The notes: generated by a model from the letters alone, not told the origin. DNA of 64,000 nucleotides from Paraburkholderia franconis (GCF_009362735.1 NZ_WHNP01000008.1:124001-188000), one strand, 5' to 3'. Shown: positions 37,850 to 48,759, numbered from the stretch's first letter. Numbers and translations: made by a program.

Positions 37850-38608
37850 CTACACGCAGCGTCCGCCGTCCACTTCGAGGCACACGCCCGTGATGAACTC
37901 GGCCTCGTCAGACGCCAGATAAAGCGCGGCATTCGCGATGTCCTGCGGCGTCGAGAAGCGGCCGAGCGGAATGCCCGCCAGAAACTTCTGCCGGTTCTCA
38001 GGTGTATCTTCGACGCCCATGAACTCCGTCAGCAGTCCCGTCTCGCCGATCACCGGGTTCACGCAATTCACGCGAATGCGGTCCGGCCCGAGCTCGACGG
38101 CAAGCGCCTTGCTCGCGACGATCACGGCGCCCTTGCTGCCGTTGTACCAGACGAGCCCAGGGCGCGGCCGCACGCCCGCCGTCGATGCGATATTGACGAA
38201 CACACCGCCGCCTCGCTCGCGGAAGTACGGGACGAATTCGCGCACGCTCCAGTAGATGCTCTTCACGTTGACGGCGTACACGCGGTCGAACTCGGCTTCC
38301 GTGACTTCGAGCACCGGCTTGTTCCGATGCGTGGTGCCCGCGTTGTTGACGACGATCTGCACGCTGCCGAAGTCTTCGATGGCGGCGGCGCGCAACGCGC
38401 TCCAGTCGTCCGCGCGCGTGACGTCGCCCGCGACGGCAATTGCCTTGCCGCCCGCCAGCGCGATCTCGCTCGCGACCCGTTCGGCCGCCGGGCCGTTCAG
38501 ATCGTTGACGACGACGTTCGCGCCTTCGCGCGCGTAGGTTTTCGCGATGCCTTCGCCAAAGCCCGAGCCGCCGCCTGTGACGATGGCCGTTTTGCCTGTC
38601 AGCCGCAT
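37850..38608 (-). CDS. SDR-family NAD(P)-dependent oxidoreductase
   Basis: A 252-residue classical short-chain dehydrogenase. The nucleotide motif TGGGSGFG is at about residues 12-19, NNAG at about 88-91, and the catalytic Ser...YNGSK pattern is in IASTAGVRPRPGLVWYNGSKG. VNCVNPVIGET and FITGVCLEVDGG complete the fold. It oxidises or reduces a hydroxyl/keto group of an unknown substrate. The ATG follows AGGAGACATC. It lies 107 bp after the ALDH gene and 244 bp before the MFS gene, forming a small catabolic cluster. Confidence 0.92.
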   Translation of the reverse strand: MRLTGKTAIVTGGGSGFGEGIAKTYAREGANVVVNDLNGPAAERVASEIALAGGKAIAVAGDVTRADDWSALRAAAIEDFGSVQIVVNNAGTTHRNKPVLEVTEAEFDRVYAVNVKSIYWSVREFVPYFRERGGGVFVNIASTAGVRPRPGLVWYNGSKGAVIVASKALAVELGPDRIRVNCVNPVIGETGLLTEFMGVEDTPENRQKFLAGIPLGRFSTPQDIANAALYLASDEAEFITGVCLEVDGGRCV

Positions 38609-38715
38609 GATGTCTCCTATGTCAATGGGAGTCGGTGCCTCGGTCCTTGCTCCCGGTCCATGAAAGATGGTTGCTGTTGTTGCGCGAATGGTTTCGCGTT
38701 GCTTGGAGTTATGCG

Positions 38716-40155
38716 TCAGCCGTGTTTGATCGCGATGGTCTTCAGCACCGTGAAGCCGTACAGCGCTTCGAAGCCCTTCTCGCGGCCGTGGCCCGAATGC
38801 TTGACGCCGCCGAACGGCAGCTCGACGCCGCCGCCCGCGCCATAGTTGTTGATGAACACCTGCCCCGAGCGCACGCGTCTCGCGATGCGCAGCTGGCGTG
38901 CGCCGTCGCGCGTCCAGATGCCCGCGACAAGCCCGTACTGCGTGCCGTTGGCCAGCGCCAGCGCTTCGCCTTCGTCGGCGAAAGGCAGCGCGGCGAGCAC
39001 CGGGCCGAACACTTCTTCGCGCGCGAGGCGGTGCGTGGGCGGCACGTCGCGCAGCAGCGTCGGCGCCTGATAGAAGCCGTCTTCCGGCGCTTCTGCGATG
39101 ACTTCGCCGTGCGCCGCCATTGGGATGCCGTCGTGCTGCGCATCCGACAGGAAGTCCCATACGCGGCGCTGCTGCTTCGCGCTGATCAGCGGACCGCAGT
39201 CGAGATCCGCGTGCGCCGGGCCGACACGCAGCGCGTTGAACGCGGTCGTGAGCCGGTCAAGCAGCGGCTCGTAGATGCTCCGCTCGATCAGCACGCGGCT
39301 GCCCGCCGAGCAGGTCTGCCCGGCGTTCTGCACGATCGCGTTGACGAGCGTCGGCAGCGCGGCGTCGAGGTCGGCATCCGCAAAGACGATTTGCGGCGAC
39401 TTGCCACCCAGCTCCAGCGTGACGGGCACGTGGTTTTCGGCGGCCATCTGCGTGACGAGCTTGCCCGTTTCGGGCGAGCCGGTGAACGAAATGTGATCGA
39501 TGCCGGGATGGCGCGCGAGCGCCGCGCCCGCTTCGTGTCCGTAGCCCGTGACGACATTGAGCGCGCCCGCCGGCAGGCCCGCTTCGGCCGCGAGTTCGGC
39601 GACGCGCAGCACCGAGAGGCACGCGTCCTCGGCGGGCTTCACGACGCACGCGTTCCCCGCCGCAAGCGCTGCGCCCACGCTGCGCCCGAAGATCTGCATC
39701 GGATAGTTCCACGGCACGATGTGGCCCGTGACGCCGTGCGGCTCGCGAATCGTGAAGACGGTGTAGCCGTTCTGGTAGGGCAGCGTTTCGCCATGCAGCT
39801 TGTCGGCGGCGCCCGCATAGAACTCGAAGTAACGCGCGAGCGCGGCCGCGTCGCCGCGCGCCTGTTTGAGCGGCTTGCCCGTGTCGCGTGCTTCGATCTG
39901 CGCCAGTTCTTCGTGGCAGGCGGCGACGAGCATCGACAGCCGGTACAGCAGACGGCCGCGCTCGGCCGCGCTGGCGGCGCCCCATGCGCCGTCGTACGCG
40001 CGGCGCGCGGACTGGACCGCGGTATCGATGTCGGCGGCCGTACCGCGTGCGAGCGTCGTGAACGGCTGGCCGTCGGAGGGATCGACGACGGGGATCGTCT
40101 CCCAGCCCGATGACGCGGCCCATTCACCGCCGATGAAGTGTTTCGCTTCTTCCAC
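38716..40155 (-). CDS. NAD(P)-dependent aldehyde dehydrogenase
   Basis: A 479-residue ALDH-superfamily enzyme. VPWNYPMQ (about 145-152), FTGSPETGK (about 220-228), the general-base Glu in LELGGKSP, and the nucleophile in GQTCSAGSR are all present. EEVFGPVLA and KHSGHGREKG finish the fold. Substrate is unknown. The start is a GTG five bases after AAGGAG (an overlapping ATG two bases earlier is out of frame), giving VEEAKHFIGGEW. It is the first gene of the leftward ALDH-SDR-MFS row. Confidence 0.93.
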   Translation of the reverse strand: MEEAKHFIGGEWAASSGWETIPVVDPSDGQPFTTLARGTAADIDTAVQSARRAYDGAWGAASAAERGRLLYRLSMLVAACHEELAQIEARDTGKPLKQARGDAAALARYFEFYAGAADKLHGETLPYQNGYTVFTIREPHGVTGHIVPWNYPMQIFGRSVGAALAAGNACVVKPAEDACLSVLRVAELAAEAGLPAGALNVVTGYGHEAGAALARHPGIDHISFTGSPETGKLVTQMAAENHVPVTLELGGKSPQIVFADADLDAALPTLVNAIVQNAGQTCSAGSRVLIERSIYEPLLDRLTTAFNALRVGPAHADLDCGPLISAKQQRRVWDFLSDAQHDGIPMAAHGEVIAEAPEDGFYQAPTLLRDVPPTHRLAREEVFGPVLAALPFADEGEALALANGTQYGLVAGIWTRDGARQLRIARRVRSGQVFINNYGAGGGVELPFGGVKHSGHGREKGFEALYGFTVLKTIAIKHG

Positions 40156-40514
40156 ACATGCTCCTTGCCTGAGGCGACAGAGGACGATCAACGAAAAAAC
40201 GGGACAGCGGACGACGATGGCCTTGCGCGCGCATGACGGGCACAACGGAACCGTCGATAAGGACTGGCAGCGCGCGCGATGCTCGGCGGCTAAAGACGGA
40301 TGCCGGCGAAGGATGCCGGCACAACAGGCACCGCAGCGAACGGGAGCCGCCCGTCGTACGACGATTATCGCGCCGATCGCCACGAGGATGTCATTGGCCG
40401 ATTGGCTATAATGGCGCATTCCGCAGTGTCCGGGTTGCGGCGCCGCGTTCCGTATCGCGAACGCAGCGCGCGCCGCGCGCCATCTTTCACATTTCATCCT
40501 GATCAGAGAGTGCC
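40156..40514. other. Divergent promoter region between ALDH gene and ppa
   Basis: A 359-bp gap without a credible gene. It contains the ppa -10 candidate (40407-40412) and two tandem GGATGCCGGC units (40298-40307 and 40311-40320). The ALDH side shows no convincing promoter hexamers. Confidence 0.45.
40407..40412 (+). promoter_or_regulatory. Candidate ppa -10 element
   Basis: A perfect TATAAT lies about 100 bp upstream of ppa. It is preceded by TTGGC, but not by a -35 hexamer at normal spacing. Confidence 0.5.
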
Positions 40515-41042
40515 ATGAGCTTCAATCACGTCCCCCCTGGTAAAGACCTCCCGCAAGACTTCAACGTCATCATCGAAATTCCGGCGCAAAGCGATCCGGT
40601 GAAGTACGAGGCGGACAAGGAACTGGGCATGCTCGTCGTCGATCGCTTCATCGGCACGGGCATGCGTTATCCCGCGAACTACGGCTTCATTCCGCAGACG
40701 CTGTCGGGCGACGGCGACCCCGTCGACGTGCTGGTGATCACGCCGTTCCCGCTGCTGGCAGGCTCCGTGGTACGCGCACGCGCGCTCGGCATGCTGCAGA
40801 TGACGGACGAATCGGGCGTCGATGCGAAGCTGATCGCCGTGCCGCACGACAAGATCTGCCCGATGACGGCAGACCTGAAGTCGATCGACGACGTGCCGCA
40901 ATACCTGAAGGATCAGATCAAGCACTTCTTCGAGCAATACAAGGCGCTCGAGAAGGGCAAGTGGGTGAAGGTCGAGGGCTGGGCGGGCGTCGATGCCGCC
41001 CACAAGGAAATCAGCGAAGGCGTCGCGAACTACAAGAAGTAA
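40515..41042 (+). CDS. ppa: Inorganic pyrophosphatase
   Basis: Soluble family I pyrophosphatase, hydrolysing PPi to two phosphates and pulling biosynthetic reactions forward. The 175-residue length is standard. The metal-binding signature DGDPVDVL (about residues 66-73), [10 protein letters not shown] and [12 protein letters not shown] are present. It has its own TATAAT element and terminator, so it is monocistronic. Confidence 0.97.
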   Translation: MSFNHVPPGKDLPQDFNVIIEIPAQSDPVKYEADKELGMLVVDRFIGTGMRYPANYGFIPQTLSGDGDPVDVLVITPFPLLAGSVVRARALGMLQMTDESGVDAKLIAVPHDKICPMTADLKSIDDVPQYLKDQIKHFFEQYKALEKGKWVKVEGWAGVDAAHKEISEGVANYKK

Positions 41043-41068
41043 TCGGTACGCTGAAAGTCTGCTGGCAG

Positions 41069-41096
41069 AACGCTCCTTCGGGAGCGTTTTGTTTTT
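41069..41096 (+). terminator. ppa terminator
   Basis: AACGCTCC (41069-41076), TTCG loop, GGAGCGTT (41081-41088), then TTGTTTTTT. It lies 27 bp after the ppa stop. Confidence 0.92.
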
Positions 41097-41118
41097 TGGG
41101 CGTCGACGCTGCGCGCCC

Positions 41119-41448
41119 TTACTGCGGGCGCGCTGTCGCGAGCCGCGTGCCGGCGAACGGGTCCCGGCGCCAGTCGACGGTCGGGCGTGCCGCTGGTTTG
41201 GACCGCGTGGCGCGCTTCTCGACGACGAAGTGCTCCATCGACTGACCGGCGCTCACGGCCTGGCTCAGCCACTGCGGCAGATTTCCTTTACCGTCCCACG
41301 TATCGCCGGAAGCGCTGCGAAAGCGCGCCGACTTCTGGCGCGTGCGCTCTTCGGCCAGTGCAGCCGCGAGATCGGTGATCTTGATGCCGACCTGCGCCAT
41401 GCGGCTGCGCAGATACGCAATCATGCTGTCACGCTTACGCTCGTCCAT
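41119..41448 (-). CDS. H-NS-family DNA-binding protein, variant
   Basis: A 109-residue protein. The N-terminal helix (MDERKRDSMIAYLRSRMAQVGIKITDLAAALAEE) is short for an H-NS oligomerisation domain. The C-terminal part, RFRSASGDTWDGKGNLPQWL, is the H-NS DNA-binding fold. The usual minor-groove hook, (S/Q)-G-(R/K)-G-(R/K)-x-P, reads D-G-K-G-N-L-P here, so one basic residue is lost. A basic tail follows (KRATRSKPAARP). It could be a nucleoid protein with altered affinity or a modulator of other H-NS proteins. It is convergent with ppa. Confidence 0.75.
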   Translation of the reverse strand: MDERKRDSMIAYLRSRMAQVGIKITDLAAALAEERTRQKSARFRSASGDTWDGKGNLPQWLSQAVSAGQSMEHFVVEKRATRSKPAARPTVDWRRDPFAGTRLATARPQ

Positions 41449-41605
41449 TTGCTTTCCCCTTGAGGTTCCTGCCAGGTAAAGGCACTGCGTCGGTATCGAT
41501 TCGGTGTGGGGAAGTATGCTTTCGGGCCAAGGGCGCGTCGAGGTGCGATTATTGAAAACACTGTTGCTGCGCGGACAACGGCGCGGCGCGGATCACGAGT
41601 CCGGA

Positions 41606-41914
41606 TCAGGCTTCCCCGGTGTCCGGCGCCTCTGCTTCGCTCAGCGCAGGCAGCACGGATTCGAGCGTCCGCGTTCCCGACGCCAGCTCCCGCTTCTGCG
41701 CGGGCGCGAGCTGCTTGACGCGGTACTCGGCCCGCAATGCGCTCGACCGGTCGGCGAGTTCGAACGTCGCGAGCAGGCGCACGGGCTTGCGCGAGCGCGT
41801 GTAGCGCGCGCCCGTGCCGTTGCAGTGCTTGTCGAAGCGCGCCGCGACGTCGGTGGCGATGCCCGTGTAGACGCTGCCGTCCGAGCATTCGATCAGATAC
41901 AGAAACCACGGCAT
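41606..41914 (-). CDS. GIY-YIG domain protein (UPF0213/YhbQ type)
   Basis: A 102-residue protein consisting of one GIY-YIG nuclease-like domain. LYLIECSDGSVYTGIATD carries the two halves of the motif (L-Y and Y-T-G), followed by FDKHCNGTGARYTRSRKPV and the catalytic-position Glu in ALRAEYRVKQL. Stand-alone members have unclear roles in DNA repair or turnover. It lies 9 bp downstream of the FemAB-like gene on the same strand, probably co-transcribed with it. Confidence 0.88.
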   Translation of the reverse strand: MPWFLYLIECSDGSVYTGIATDVAARFDKHCNGTGARYTRSRKPVRLLATFELADRSSALRAEYRVKQLAPAQKRELASGTRTLESVLPALSEAEAPDTGEA

Positions 41915-41923
41915 CGCGCGCGC

Positions 41924-43210
41924 CTAGTCCTTGAACGGGTTGTGTTCGCGCAGTTCGTCGACGTACGCGTGGATGTGATTCTTCTCGCTGTCGAGAAACC
42001 GCGCGACGGCATCCGAGAATGCCGGATGCGCGAGCCAGTGCGCCGAGCGCGTGACGGTCGGCATGAAGCCGCGCGCCATCTTGTGTTCGCCCTGCGCGCC
42101 GCCTTCGAACACGCCGAGCTTCTGCTCGATGCAGAATTCGAGCGGCTGATAGTACGCGGTCTCGAAGTGCAGGCAGGGCACGTGTTCGAGCGCGCCCCAG
42201 TAGCGCCCGTACAGCGTGCCGCCCGCATTCGCGCCGTCTCGCTGATAGACGACGAGCGAGCTCGCGATCGGCTTGCCCTCGTATTCTGCGATCACCAGCA
42301 TCAGATTCTCGGGCATCGACGCGCCGATCATCCGGAAGAAGTCGAGATTCAGATACGGACTCGAAAAGTGCTCGCGGTACGTCTGCCGATAGCACTTGCT
42401 GAAGAAGCGCCATTCGGCGTCGCTGATGTCTTCGCCCGGCACGCGGCGAAACGTGATACCCGCCTCGCGCATCTTGCGTCGTTCGGCGCGGATGTTCTTG
42501 CGCTTCTTCTGTTCGAGCGTCGACAGGAACTCGTCGAAATCGCGGTAGCCTTCGTTGATCCAGTGGAACTGCACGCCTTCGCGCTGCATCATGCCGAGGT
42601 CCGTCAACACCTGCGCTTCCGTTTCGGTGGGGAAGAGCACATGCAGCGACGACACGTCGGCCTGCTCGGCGAATGCGACCAGCGTGGCGGCGAGATGGCG
42701 CAGAGCGTGCTCGTCGGCGGCGATGAGGCGCGTGCCCTGCACGGGTGTGAAGGGCACCGCGCACAGCAGCTTCGGATAGTAGGGCAGTCCGTTGCGCTTG
42801 TACGCGTCCGCCCATGCCCAGTCGAACACATACTCGCCGTACGAGTGGCCTTTCGCATAGACGGGCGCGGCCGCGGCCAGCTTGCCCGTGCGCGGATCGG
42901 TCAGCGTGACGAACTGCGGCGCCCAGCCCGTATCGGCGACGGCGCATTGCGTCGCGTGCAGCGCGCTCAGGAATTCGTGGCGCAAGAAAGGCGTCGGTTG
43001 CGCCTGCTGGCTGAGCAGCGCGTTCCACTCGACGGCATCCACTTCGAGCGGCGAAGCGAGAATGCCCGCGCTGTAATCAAAACGTTCCTGGTTCAATCTG
43101 TTCGACCGTTGGCGGTACTGTTGGCGCGCTCGCGTGGGCTCGCGACCCGACAGGACTGAATGATGCGGATATACGGACGCTGCGCGCGGGACCAGTTCGC
43201 CTCGATGCAA
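41924..43210 (-). CDS. FemAB-like / GNAT-fold acyltransferase
   Basis: About 390 conserved residues of the FemAB_like (DUF482) group: [111 protein letters not shown]. Members resemble peptidoglycan-bridge aminoacyl or acetyltransferases, but their substrates are not known. The start is uncertain. The frame is open to a TTG at 43210, but homology begins near [15 protein letters not shown], so a TTG near 43099 may be the true start; neither has a good ribosome-binding site. Confidence 0.85.
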   Translation of the reverse strand: MHRGELVPRAASVYPHHSVLSGREPTRARQQYRQRSNRLNQERFDYSAGILASPLEVDAVEWNALLSQQAQPTPFLRHEFLSALHATQCAVADTGWAPQFVTLTDPRTGKLAAAAPVYAKGHSYGEYVFDWAWADAYKRNGLPYYPKLLCAVPFTPVQGTRLIAADEHALRHLAATLVAFAEQADVSSLHVLFPTETEAQVLTDLGMMQREGVQFHWINEGYRDFDEFLSTLEQKKRKNIRAERRKMREAGITFRRVPGEDISDAEWRFFSKCYRQTYREHFSSPYLNLDFFRMIGASMPENLMLVIAEYEGKPIASSLVVYQRDGANAGGTLYGRYWGALEHVPCLHFETAYYQPLEFCIEQKLGVFEGGAQGEHKMARGFMPTVTRSAHWLAHPAFSDAVARFLDSEKNHIHAYVDELREHNPFKD

Positions 43211-43476
43211 CGACGATTCGATGGCAAGGCGCTAACTCCATCGCGGCGCGACGAACGGCCATGTTAATGCAAATGCGCGCGCGAAGTGCGCAGCGTGGTT
43301 TCCGAGGCGGGCGCGGCGATTGCGTGAAGGCTTGCGCGCACGTGATCGAGACCTGGAATACGCTTACCGCTTATCATCTACGCTGTTCGATAGCAGCCGT
43401 TTCGCGTGACCGCCTGTCGTTCGATTGGTTCGATCCGTTCGATTGGCCGACGCACGCGCCCGAAGGAATCTCTGAC

Positions 43477-45534
43477 ATGAAAGGCAATTTCTTTAACCTG
43501 TATTCGCATCGCTTTGCGCGCGTCGCGGTGGGTGTGCCGCGCTGCCGGGTGGCCGACCCCGCCTTCAACGCCGACGAGACGCTCAAGCTCGCGCGCGAAG
43601 CCGCCGCGAAGGGTGCGGCGCTCGTCGCGTTTCCCGAGCTTGGCCTGCCCGCCTATACCTGTGACGATCTCTTTCATCAGGGCGCGCTGCTCGATGCATG
43701 CAAGACCGCGCTGGCAAAGATCGTCGATGCGTCGAAGAAGCTGTCCGCCGCGCTGATCGTCGGCATGCCACTGCAGGTGGACCACAGCCTGTTCAACTGT
43801 GCGGTGGTCGTCGCGCGCGGCGCCGTGCTCGGCGTGGTGCCGAAGAGCTATCTGCCGAACTACGGCGAGTTCTACGAAGCGCGCCAGTACACGCCCGCCG
43901 ACAGCGCCGTCGCGCGCGAGATCGATCTGCTCGGCGAGCGCGTGCCGTTCGGCGCGTCGCTGCTGTTCGAACTGACGGACGTGCCCGACTTCCGCTTTCA
44001 CGTCGAGATCTGCGAGGACGTGTGGGTGCCCATTCCGCCGTCGTCGTTCGCGGCGCTTGCGGGCGCGACGGTGCTCGTGAACCTGTCGGCGTCGAACATC
44101 GTGGTGGGCAAGTCGGGCTACCGGCATCAACTCGTCGGCCAGCAGTCGGCGCGCTGTCTCGCGGCGTATCTGTACACGTCGGCGGGCCGCGGAGAATCGT
44201 CGACCGACATGGCGTGGGACGGCCAGGCGTTGATCTGCGAAAACGGCGAGATGCTCGCCGAGTCCGAGCGCTTTCTCGACGACTCGCACCTGATCTTCGC
44301 GGACGTCGATCTCGAGCGGCTCTCGCACGAACGCATGCGGCAGACGACTTTCGGCATGTCGGTGCAGCGTCACAAGGAAGAAGTGGCGAAGTTCCGGATC
44401 GTGCGCATCGCGATCGATCACGATACGTCGCGCGCGTTGCCGATCGAGCGCAAGGTCGAGCGCTTCCCGTACGTGCCCGCCGATACGCGGCGCCGCGACG
44501 AACGCTGCAACGAGGTCTACAACATCCAGGTGCAGGCGCTCGTGCAGCGGCTGTCGGCGTCGAATATCCAGAAGGTCGTGATCGGTGTGTCGGGCGGGCT
44601 CGACTCGACGCATGCGCTGCTCGTCTGCGCGAAGGCAATGGACCGTCTGAAGCTGCCGCGCACGAACATCATCGGCGTGACGATGCCGGGCTTCGCGACC
44701 AGCGACCGCACGCTGAAGCAGGCGCGCGAGCTGATGGAAGTGGTCGGCTGCACGTCGATGGAAATCGACATCCGGCCGAGCTGCGAGCAGATGCTCAAGG
44801 ACCTCGACCATCCGTATTCGGCGGGCGAGGCGAAGTACGACATCACGTTCGAGAACGTGCAGGCGGGCGAGCGCACGAACCATCTGTTCCGTCTCGCCAA
44901 TTTCCACAACGGCATCGTGATCGGCACGGGCGATCTGAGCGAACTGGCACTCGGCTGGTGCACGTATGGCGTCGGCGATCACATGTCGCACTACAGCGTG
45001 AACGCGAGCGTGCCGAAGACGCTGATCACGCACCTCGTGCGCTGGGTTGCGGAGACGGGCGCGATCGGCAAGAGCGGTTCCGGCACGCTGCTCAATATTC
45101 TCGCCACCGAGATCAGCCCGGAACTGGTGCCCGGCAAGGCGGCGGGGGCGATTGAACAGAAGACCGAGTCGTTCATCGGGCCCTACGAGTTGCAGGACTT
45201 CAACCTGTACTACATCCTGCGCTACGGCTTTGCGCCTTCGAAGGTAGCGTACCTCGCGCTGCACGCATGGCGCGACAAGGAGAGGGGCGGCTGGCCGGAA
45301 GGCGCGCACGTCGCGCGCAACGAGTACGACCTCGCCGCGATCAAGCGCAATCTCGGCATCTTTTTGTGGCGCTTCTTCAAGACGAGCCAGTTCAAGCGGA
45401 GCTGCGTGCCGAATGCGCCGAAGGTGGGCTCGGGCGGATCGCTGTCGCCGCGCGGCGACTGGCGTGCGCCGAGCGATTCGGAAGCGACTGTCTGGACCGA
45501 TGATCTTGCAACGGTTCCGGACAAAGCCGCCTGA
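43477..45534 (+). CDS. nadE: Glutamine-dependent NAD(+) synthetase
   Basis: NadE amidates nicotinate adenine dinucleotide to NAD. The 685-residue, mycobacterial/yeast-like long form has an N-terminal nitrilase-type glutaminase with Glu54 ([11 protein letters not shown]) and the nucleophile Cys179 (EICEDVW). It channels ammonia to a C-terminal synthetase with the PP-loop SGGLDS at 372-377. The ATG giving [10 protein letters not shown] follows CGAAGGAATCTCTGAC; a longer in-frame reading to 43261 lacks family support. glnB follows after 131 bp. Confidence 0.96.
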   Translation: MKGNFFNLYSHRFARVAVGVPRCRVADPAFNADETLKLAREAAAKGAALVAFPELGLPAYTCDDLFHQGALLDACKTALAKIVDASKKLSAALIVGMPLQVDHSLFNCAVVVARGAVLGVVPKSYLPNYGEFYEARQYTPADSAVAREIDLLGERVPFGASLLFELTDVPDFRFHVEICEDVWVPIPPSSFAALAGATVLVNLSASNIVVGKSGYRHQLVGQQSARCLAAYLYTSAGRGESSTDMAWDGQALICENGEMLAESERFLDDSHLIFADVDLERLSHERMRQTTFGMSVQRHKEEVAKFRIVRIAIDHDTSRALPIERKVERFPYVPADTRRRDERCNEVYNIQVQALVQRLSASNIQKVVIGVSGGLDSTHALLVCAKAMDRLKLPRTNIIGVTMPGFATSDRTLKQARELMEVVGCTSMEIDIRPSCEQMLKDLDHPYSAGEAKYDITFENVQAGERTNHLFRLANFHNGIVIGTGDLSELALGWCTYGVGDHMSHYSVNASVPKTLITHLVRWVAETGAIGKSGSGTLLNILATEISPELVPGKAAGAIEQKTESFIGPYELQDFNLYYILRYGFAPSKVAYLALHAWRDKERGGWPEGAHVARNEYDLAAIKRNLGIFLWRFFKTSQFKRSCVPNAPKVGSGGSLSPRGDWRAPSDSEATVWTDDLATVPDKAA

Positions 45535-45632
45535 GCCCCGTCTTTATCTGCTGCCGCGTGTACGCCGCTGCACGCGGCGTCGTGCCCATGCTGGCAAGGT
45601 GTGCAGTGCGGCGTAGAATCTAACGCATCTGA

Positions 45633-46004
<372 letters not shown>

Positions 46005-46141
46005 GCGGTCTACTTGCGCGTCCCGCTTCGCGGGGTCGCGCATCGCGTCGGATTACGCGCCGGCGTTGCACTGCGCCGGTGCTTCGATGCACAAGCGGAG
46101 TGCTTTGAACTTCGGTTTTGAACTTCGCCGTCCGCGCAAAT

Positions 46142-46176
46142 AAAAAAAGGTGCGACACCCTTTCGGACATCGCACC
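46142..46176 (-). terminator. Porin gene terminator
   Basis: GGTGCGACACCC (46149 onward) pairs imperfectly with GGACATCGCACC (ending 46176). On the minus strand the stem is followed by a run of seven T. It lies 67 bp after the porin stop. Confidence 0.82.
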
Positions 46177-46242
46177 GATACGCGCCTCTCGCAGCAGCGT
46201 GAAAACTGTTTCCGTTAAAGCTCTTCTGTTTGCACCGTTCGA

Positions 46243-47394
46243 TTAGAACGAGTGCTGGATACCTGCATACACGCCCGACTGGCTATGACCCGGCAGCGGG
46301 TTGTCGGTTGCGACTGCCGTACCCGGGTTGTTCGCGTTCAGGCCGTAGTTAGCCGTCTTGCTGTTCTGGACCGTTGCGATCTGGATGTCCAGCAGCGTGC
46401 GCTTCGACAGGTTGTACGAGCCGCCGATCGTGTAGATCGTCGCGTTGCCTGCGCCGTTGTTGCCGTTCACGTGGTAGACGGCTGCGATCAGCGCCGCTGC
46501 CGGCGTTGCTTGCCACGTCACGCCGCCCCATTCGTGATCGAGCGTTGTCGGCTGGCCAGGCAGAACGCCCGTTGCACCCGACGTACGGACAGCCTGGTAG
46601 GCAGCCTGAACCTTGAACTGGCCCAGGAACACGTTGACCATCGCCGAGTATTCGCGCGACGCTGAGTACACGCCGCCCGGCGCGTTAGCCGTGTTGATCA
46701 GGCCCGTCTGCGGGCCGTACAGCACACCGTTGCCCGGGTTGCGGATTTCGTCGTACATGCCGCGAACCTGGAACAGCGACGAGGTGTAGGTGACCTGCGC
46801 ACCGGCTTCGCGGCCTTGCGGCGTCGTGCCGTTACCGTTCCAGTTCGTCGCGTTCGACAGCGCGTATTGGCCGTAGAAGTCAAAGCCCGCTATCTTCGGT
46901 GACTGGTAAGCGACGTTGTTACTCGATTGCGGCCAGTTGCGGCCACGCACCAGCGATGCCGACGACCAGTTCGACTGACCGAACGGATCGAAGTCCCACA
47001 CGCCGTTCGAGATGAACAGCATGCGGCCCATCGTGAACGTACCGTATTGGTTGTTCGCGAAGCCGACCGTCGCCCAACGATTGAAAAGACCGCCGCCGCC
47101 AGGGCCTGCGCCCGTCATCGTGTTGAACGAGCCTTCCAACTGGAACACGGCCTTGGTGCCGCCGCCCAGATCTTCAGCGCCCTTCAAGCCCCACAGGCTG
47201 GTACCCCAGTCGCCGCTCTCCGCACGGAAACGGTGCGTGCTGCTTTGCGCGGCACCCGCTGCGTTCGGGTTCGTCGGCACACCCGACATGTACTCCAGAC
47301 CAGCGTCCAGACGCCCGTACAGCGTCACGCTGCTCTGTGCGTGTGCTGCAACGCCGAAAGTCAGCAGCGCTGCGGCAGCCAAAGCTTTCTTCAT
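46243..47394 (-). CDS. General porin (Burkholderia-type Gram-negative porin)
   Basis: A 383-residue outer-membrane 16-strand porin. The signal peptide is MKKALAAAALLTFGVAAHAQ, followed by SSVTLYGRLDAGLEY. The barrel ends in GIQHSF, with the C-terminal Phe recognised by BAM. The ATG at 47394 is chosen because GGAGGAGAAG precedes it directly; an in-frame ATG at 47406 would lie inside that sequence. Codon use is biased as for a strongly expressed gene. It is monocistronic, with a terminator and a long A/T-rich upstream region. Confidence 0.96.
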   Translation of the reverse strand: MKKALAAAALLTFGVAAHAQSSVTLYGRLDAGLEYMSGVPTNPNAAGAAQSSTHRFRAESGDWGTSLWGLKGAEDLGGGTKAVFQLEGSFNTMTGAGPGGGGLFNRWATVGFANNQYGTFTMGRMLFISNGVWDFDPFGQSNWSSASLVRGRNWPQSSNNVAYQSPKIAGFDFYGQYALSNATNWNGNGTTPQGREAGAQVTYTSSLFQVRGMYDEIRNPGNGVLYGPQTGLINTANAPGGVYSASREYSAMVNVFLGQFKVQAAYQAVRTSGATGVLPGQPTTLDHEWGGVTWQATPAAALIAAVYHVNGNNGAGNATIYTIGGSYNLSKRTLLDIQIATVQNSKTANYGLNANNPGTAVATDNPLPGHSQSGVYAGIQHSF

Positions 47395-47629
47395 CTTCTC
47401 CTCCATACCCTGTCAAAAAGTAAAGCCAGTACTGCGAGTGGTGCCCGGACGCCAGCGGCGCCGAGCAGGAATCCCTTTCAGGGAGATGGGCGGGTGATCG
47501 GTTGTTTGTCGATGCAGCTTCGAGGCTGTCTGATCGTCACGCCGATCTCTCTCGCGACCGGTATCTCCTATACGTTTGTTTTGAAGTGAAACTACTTTTC
47601 TTGAACTTTGTTTTGCTACTTTCGTTACT

Positions 47630-47659
47630 AATTTAGCAAAATACCCCTCGGTTGGCGAA
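47630..47659 (-). promoter_or_regulatory. Candidate porin promoter
   Basis: On the minus strand: TTCGCC (complement of 47654-47659), an 18-bp spacer, TAAATT (complement of 47630-47635). It would give a leader of about 230 nt. Confidence 0.4.
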
Positions 47660-47921
47660 TAAATTAGCGATGCTCGGTAAAGATGTCTCTAAATTGCAAT
47701 ACCACTGTGAGACAAGTGGCGTGCGGAGGGCTTTGAATAGAGCTCCGGGCCTTGTCCGACAAGGGAAGCACGGTTGTTAACGAGTGGTGTCAAGGATTGC
47801 CTCTATTGACGCGATAAATCGTCGGGAGTAGGGGCGTTCCGGTCCGTTGGTGGTGCAGATGTTGGGATGCCGAAGCTTTGATGTGGCGCAGGAGGGACAG
47901 GGAGGCGTCGCGAGGGCAATG

Positions 47922-47944
47922 AAAAAGGGCGCCGGTAAGCGCCC
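47922..47944 (-). terminator. Terminator of the amino-acid ABC operon
   Basis: GGGCGC (47927-47932), a 6-nt loop, GCGCCC (47939-47944), followed on the minus strand by TTTTTC. It lies 29 bp after the ATPase stop. Confidence 0.82.
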
Positions 47945-47973
47945 TGTAATGCTACATAAACTACATCACGGAA

Positions 47974-48759
47974 TTATTTCAGGCTGCCCGACAGGAACTG
48001 CTTGAGGCGGTCACTCTTCGTGTTCCTGAACACTTCATCCGGATGGCCTTCCTCTTCGACGCGCCCCTGATGCAGGAACATCACGTGATTCGACACGTTG
48101 CGCGCGAACGCCATCTCGTGCGTGACGACGATCATCGTGCGGCCTTCTTCCGCGAGCGTCTGCATGACCTTCAGCACTTCGCCGACCAGCTCGGGGTCGA
48201 GCGCGGAAGTGGGCTCGTCGAACAGCATCACGTCGGGGTTCATCGTCAGCGCGCGGGCGATCGCCACGCGCTGCTGCTGGCCGCCTGACAGATGCGACGG
48301 GTACTGCTTCTCGACGCGCGGCGCGAGGCCCACTTTCTCCAGATACGTGCGGGCGCGCTCCTCGGCATCCTTGCGCGACATGCCCAGCACGTGCAGCGGC
48401 GCTTCGATGACGTTTTCGAGCACCGTCATGTGCGTCCACAGGTTGAAGTGCTGGAACACCATCGAAAGTTTCGTACGCATCCGTTGCAACTGCTTCTGGT
48501 CCGACACGCGCAGTGCGCCGTGCTTGTCCTTCTGCGTGCGGATCTCCTGGCCGTCGACGAAGATGCGCCCAGCGTTCGGCTGCTCGAGGAAGTTGATGCA
48601 GCGGAGCATCGTGCTCTTGCCCGAGCCGGACGAACCGATCACGCTGATCACGTCGCCGCGGTTCGCGCGCAGCGTGACGCCTTTGAGAACTTCATTGTCG
48701 CCGTACTGCTTGTGCAGGTTGTCGACGAAAAGCATTTGCTGTGTGGCTTGAGTGTTCAT
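47974..48759 (-). CDS. hisP: Histidine/basic amino-acid ABC transporter, ATPase subunit
   Basis: A 261-residue polar-amino-acid-type ABC ATPase. Walker [10 protein letters not shown] (about residues 43-51), Q-loop VFQHFNLW, signature LSGGQQQR and Walker [13 protein letters not shown] are intact. The extended insert after the first strands ([18 protein letters not shown]) is typical of HisP. It drives import of basic amino acids through the HisQ/HisM pair upstream. It begins 30 bp after hisM. Confidence 0.92.
   Translation of the reverse strand: MNTQATQQMLFVDNLHKQYGDNEVLKGVTLRANRGDVISVIGSSGSGKSTMLRCINFLEQPNAGRIFVDGQEIRTQKDKHGALRVSDQKQLQRMRTKLSMVFQHFNLWTHMTVLENVIEAPLHVLGMSRKDAEERARTYLEKVGLAPRVEKQYPSHLSGGQQQRVAIARALTMNPDVMLFDEPTSALDPELVGEVLKVMQTLAEEGRTMIVVTHEMAFARNVSNHVMFLHQGRVEEEGHPDEVFRNTKSDRLKQFLSGSLK

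Larger units (their letters stand above)
47395..47973. other. 579-bp A/T-rich gap upstream of the porin
   Basis: No credible gene. It contains the ABC-operon terminator (47922-47944), a candidate porin promoter (47630-47659) and a small hairpin CCTTGT/ACAAGG at 47750-47764. The stretch 47580-47720 is markedly A/T-richer than the surroundings, as expected for a strong promoter or H-NS-bound region. Confidence 0.5.

Noticed and set aside
40298..40320. Two tandem GGATGCCGGC units, possible start of a CRISPR-like or iteron array
   Set aside because: Only two copies with a 3-nt gap. No further units, spacers or cas/rep genes. Most likely chance or slippage.
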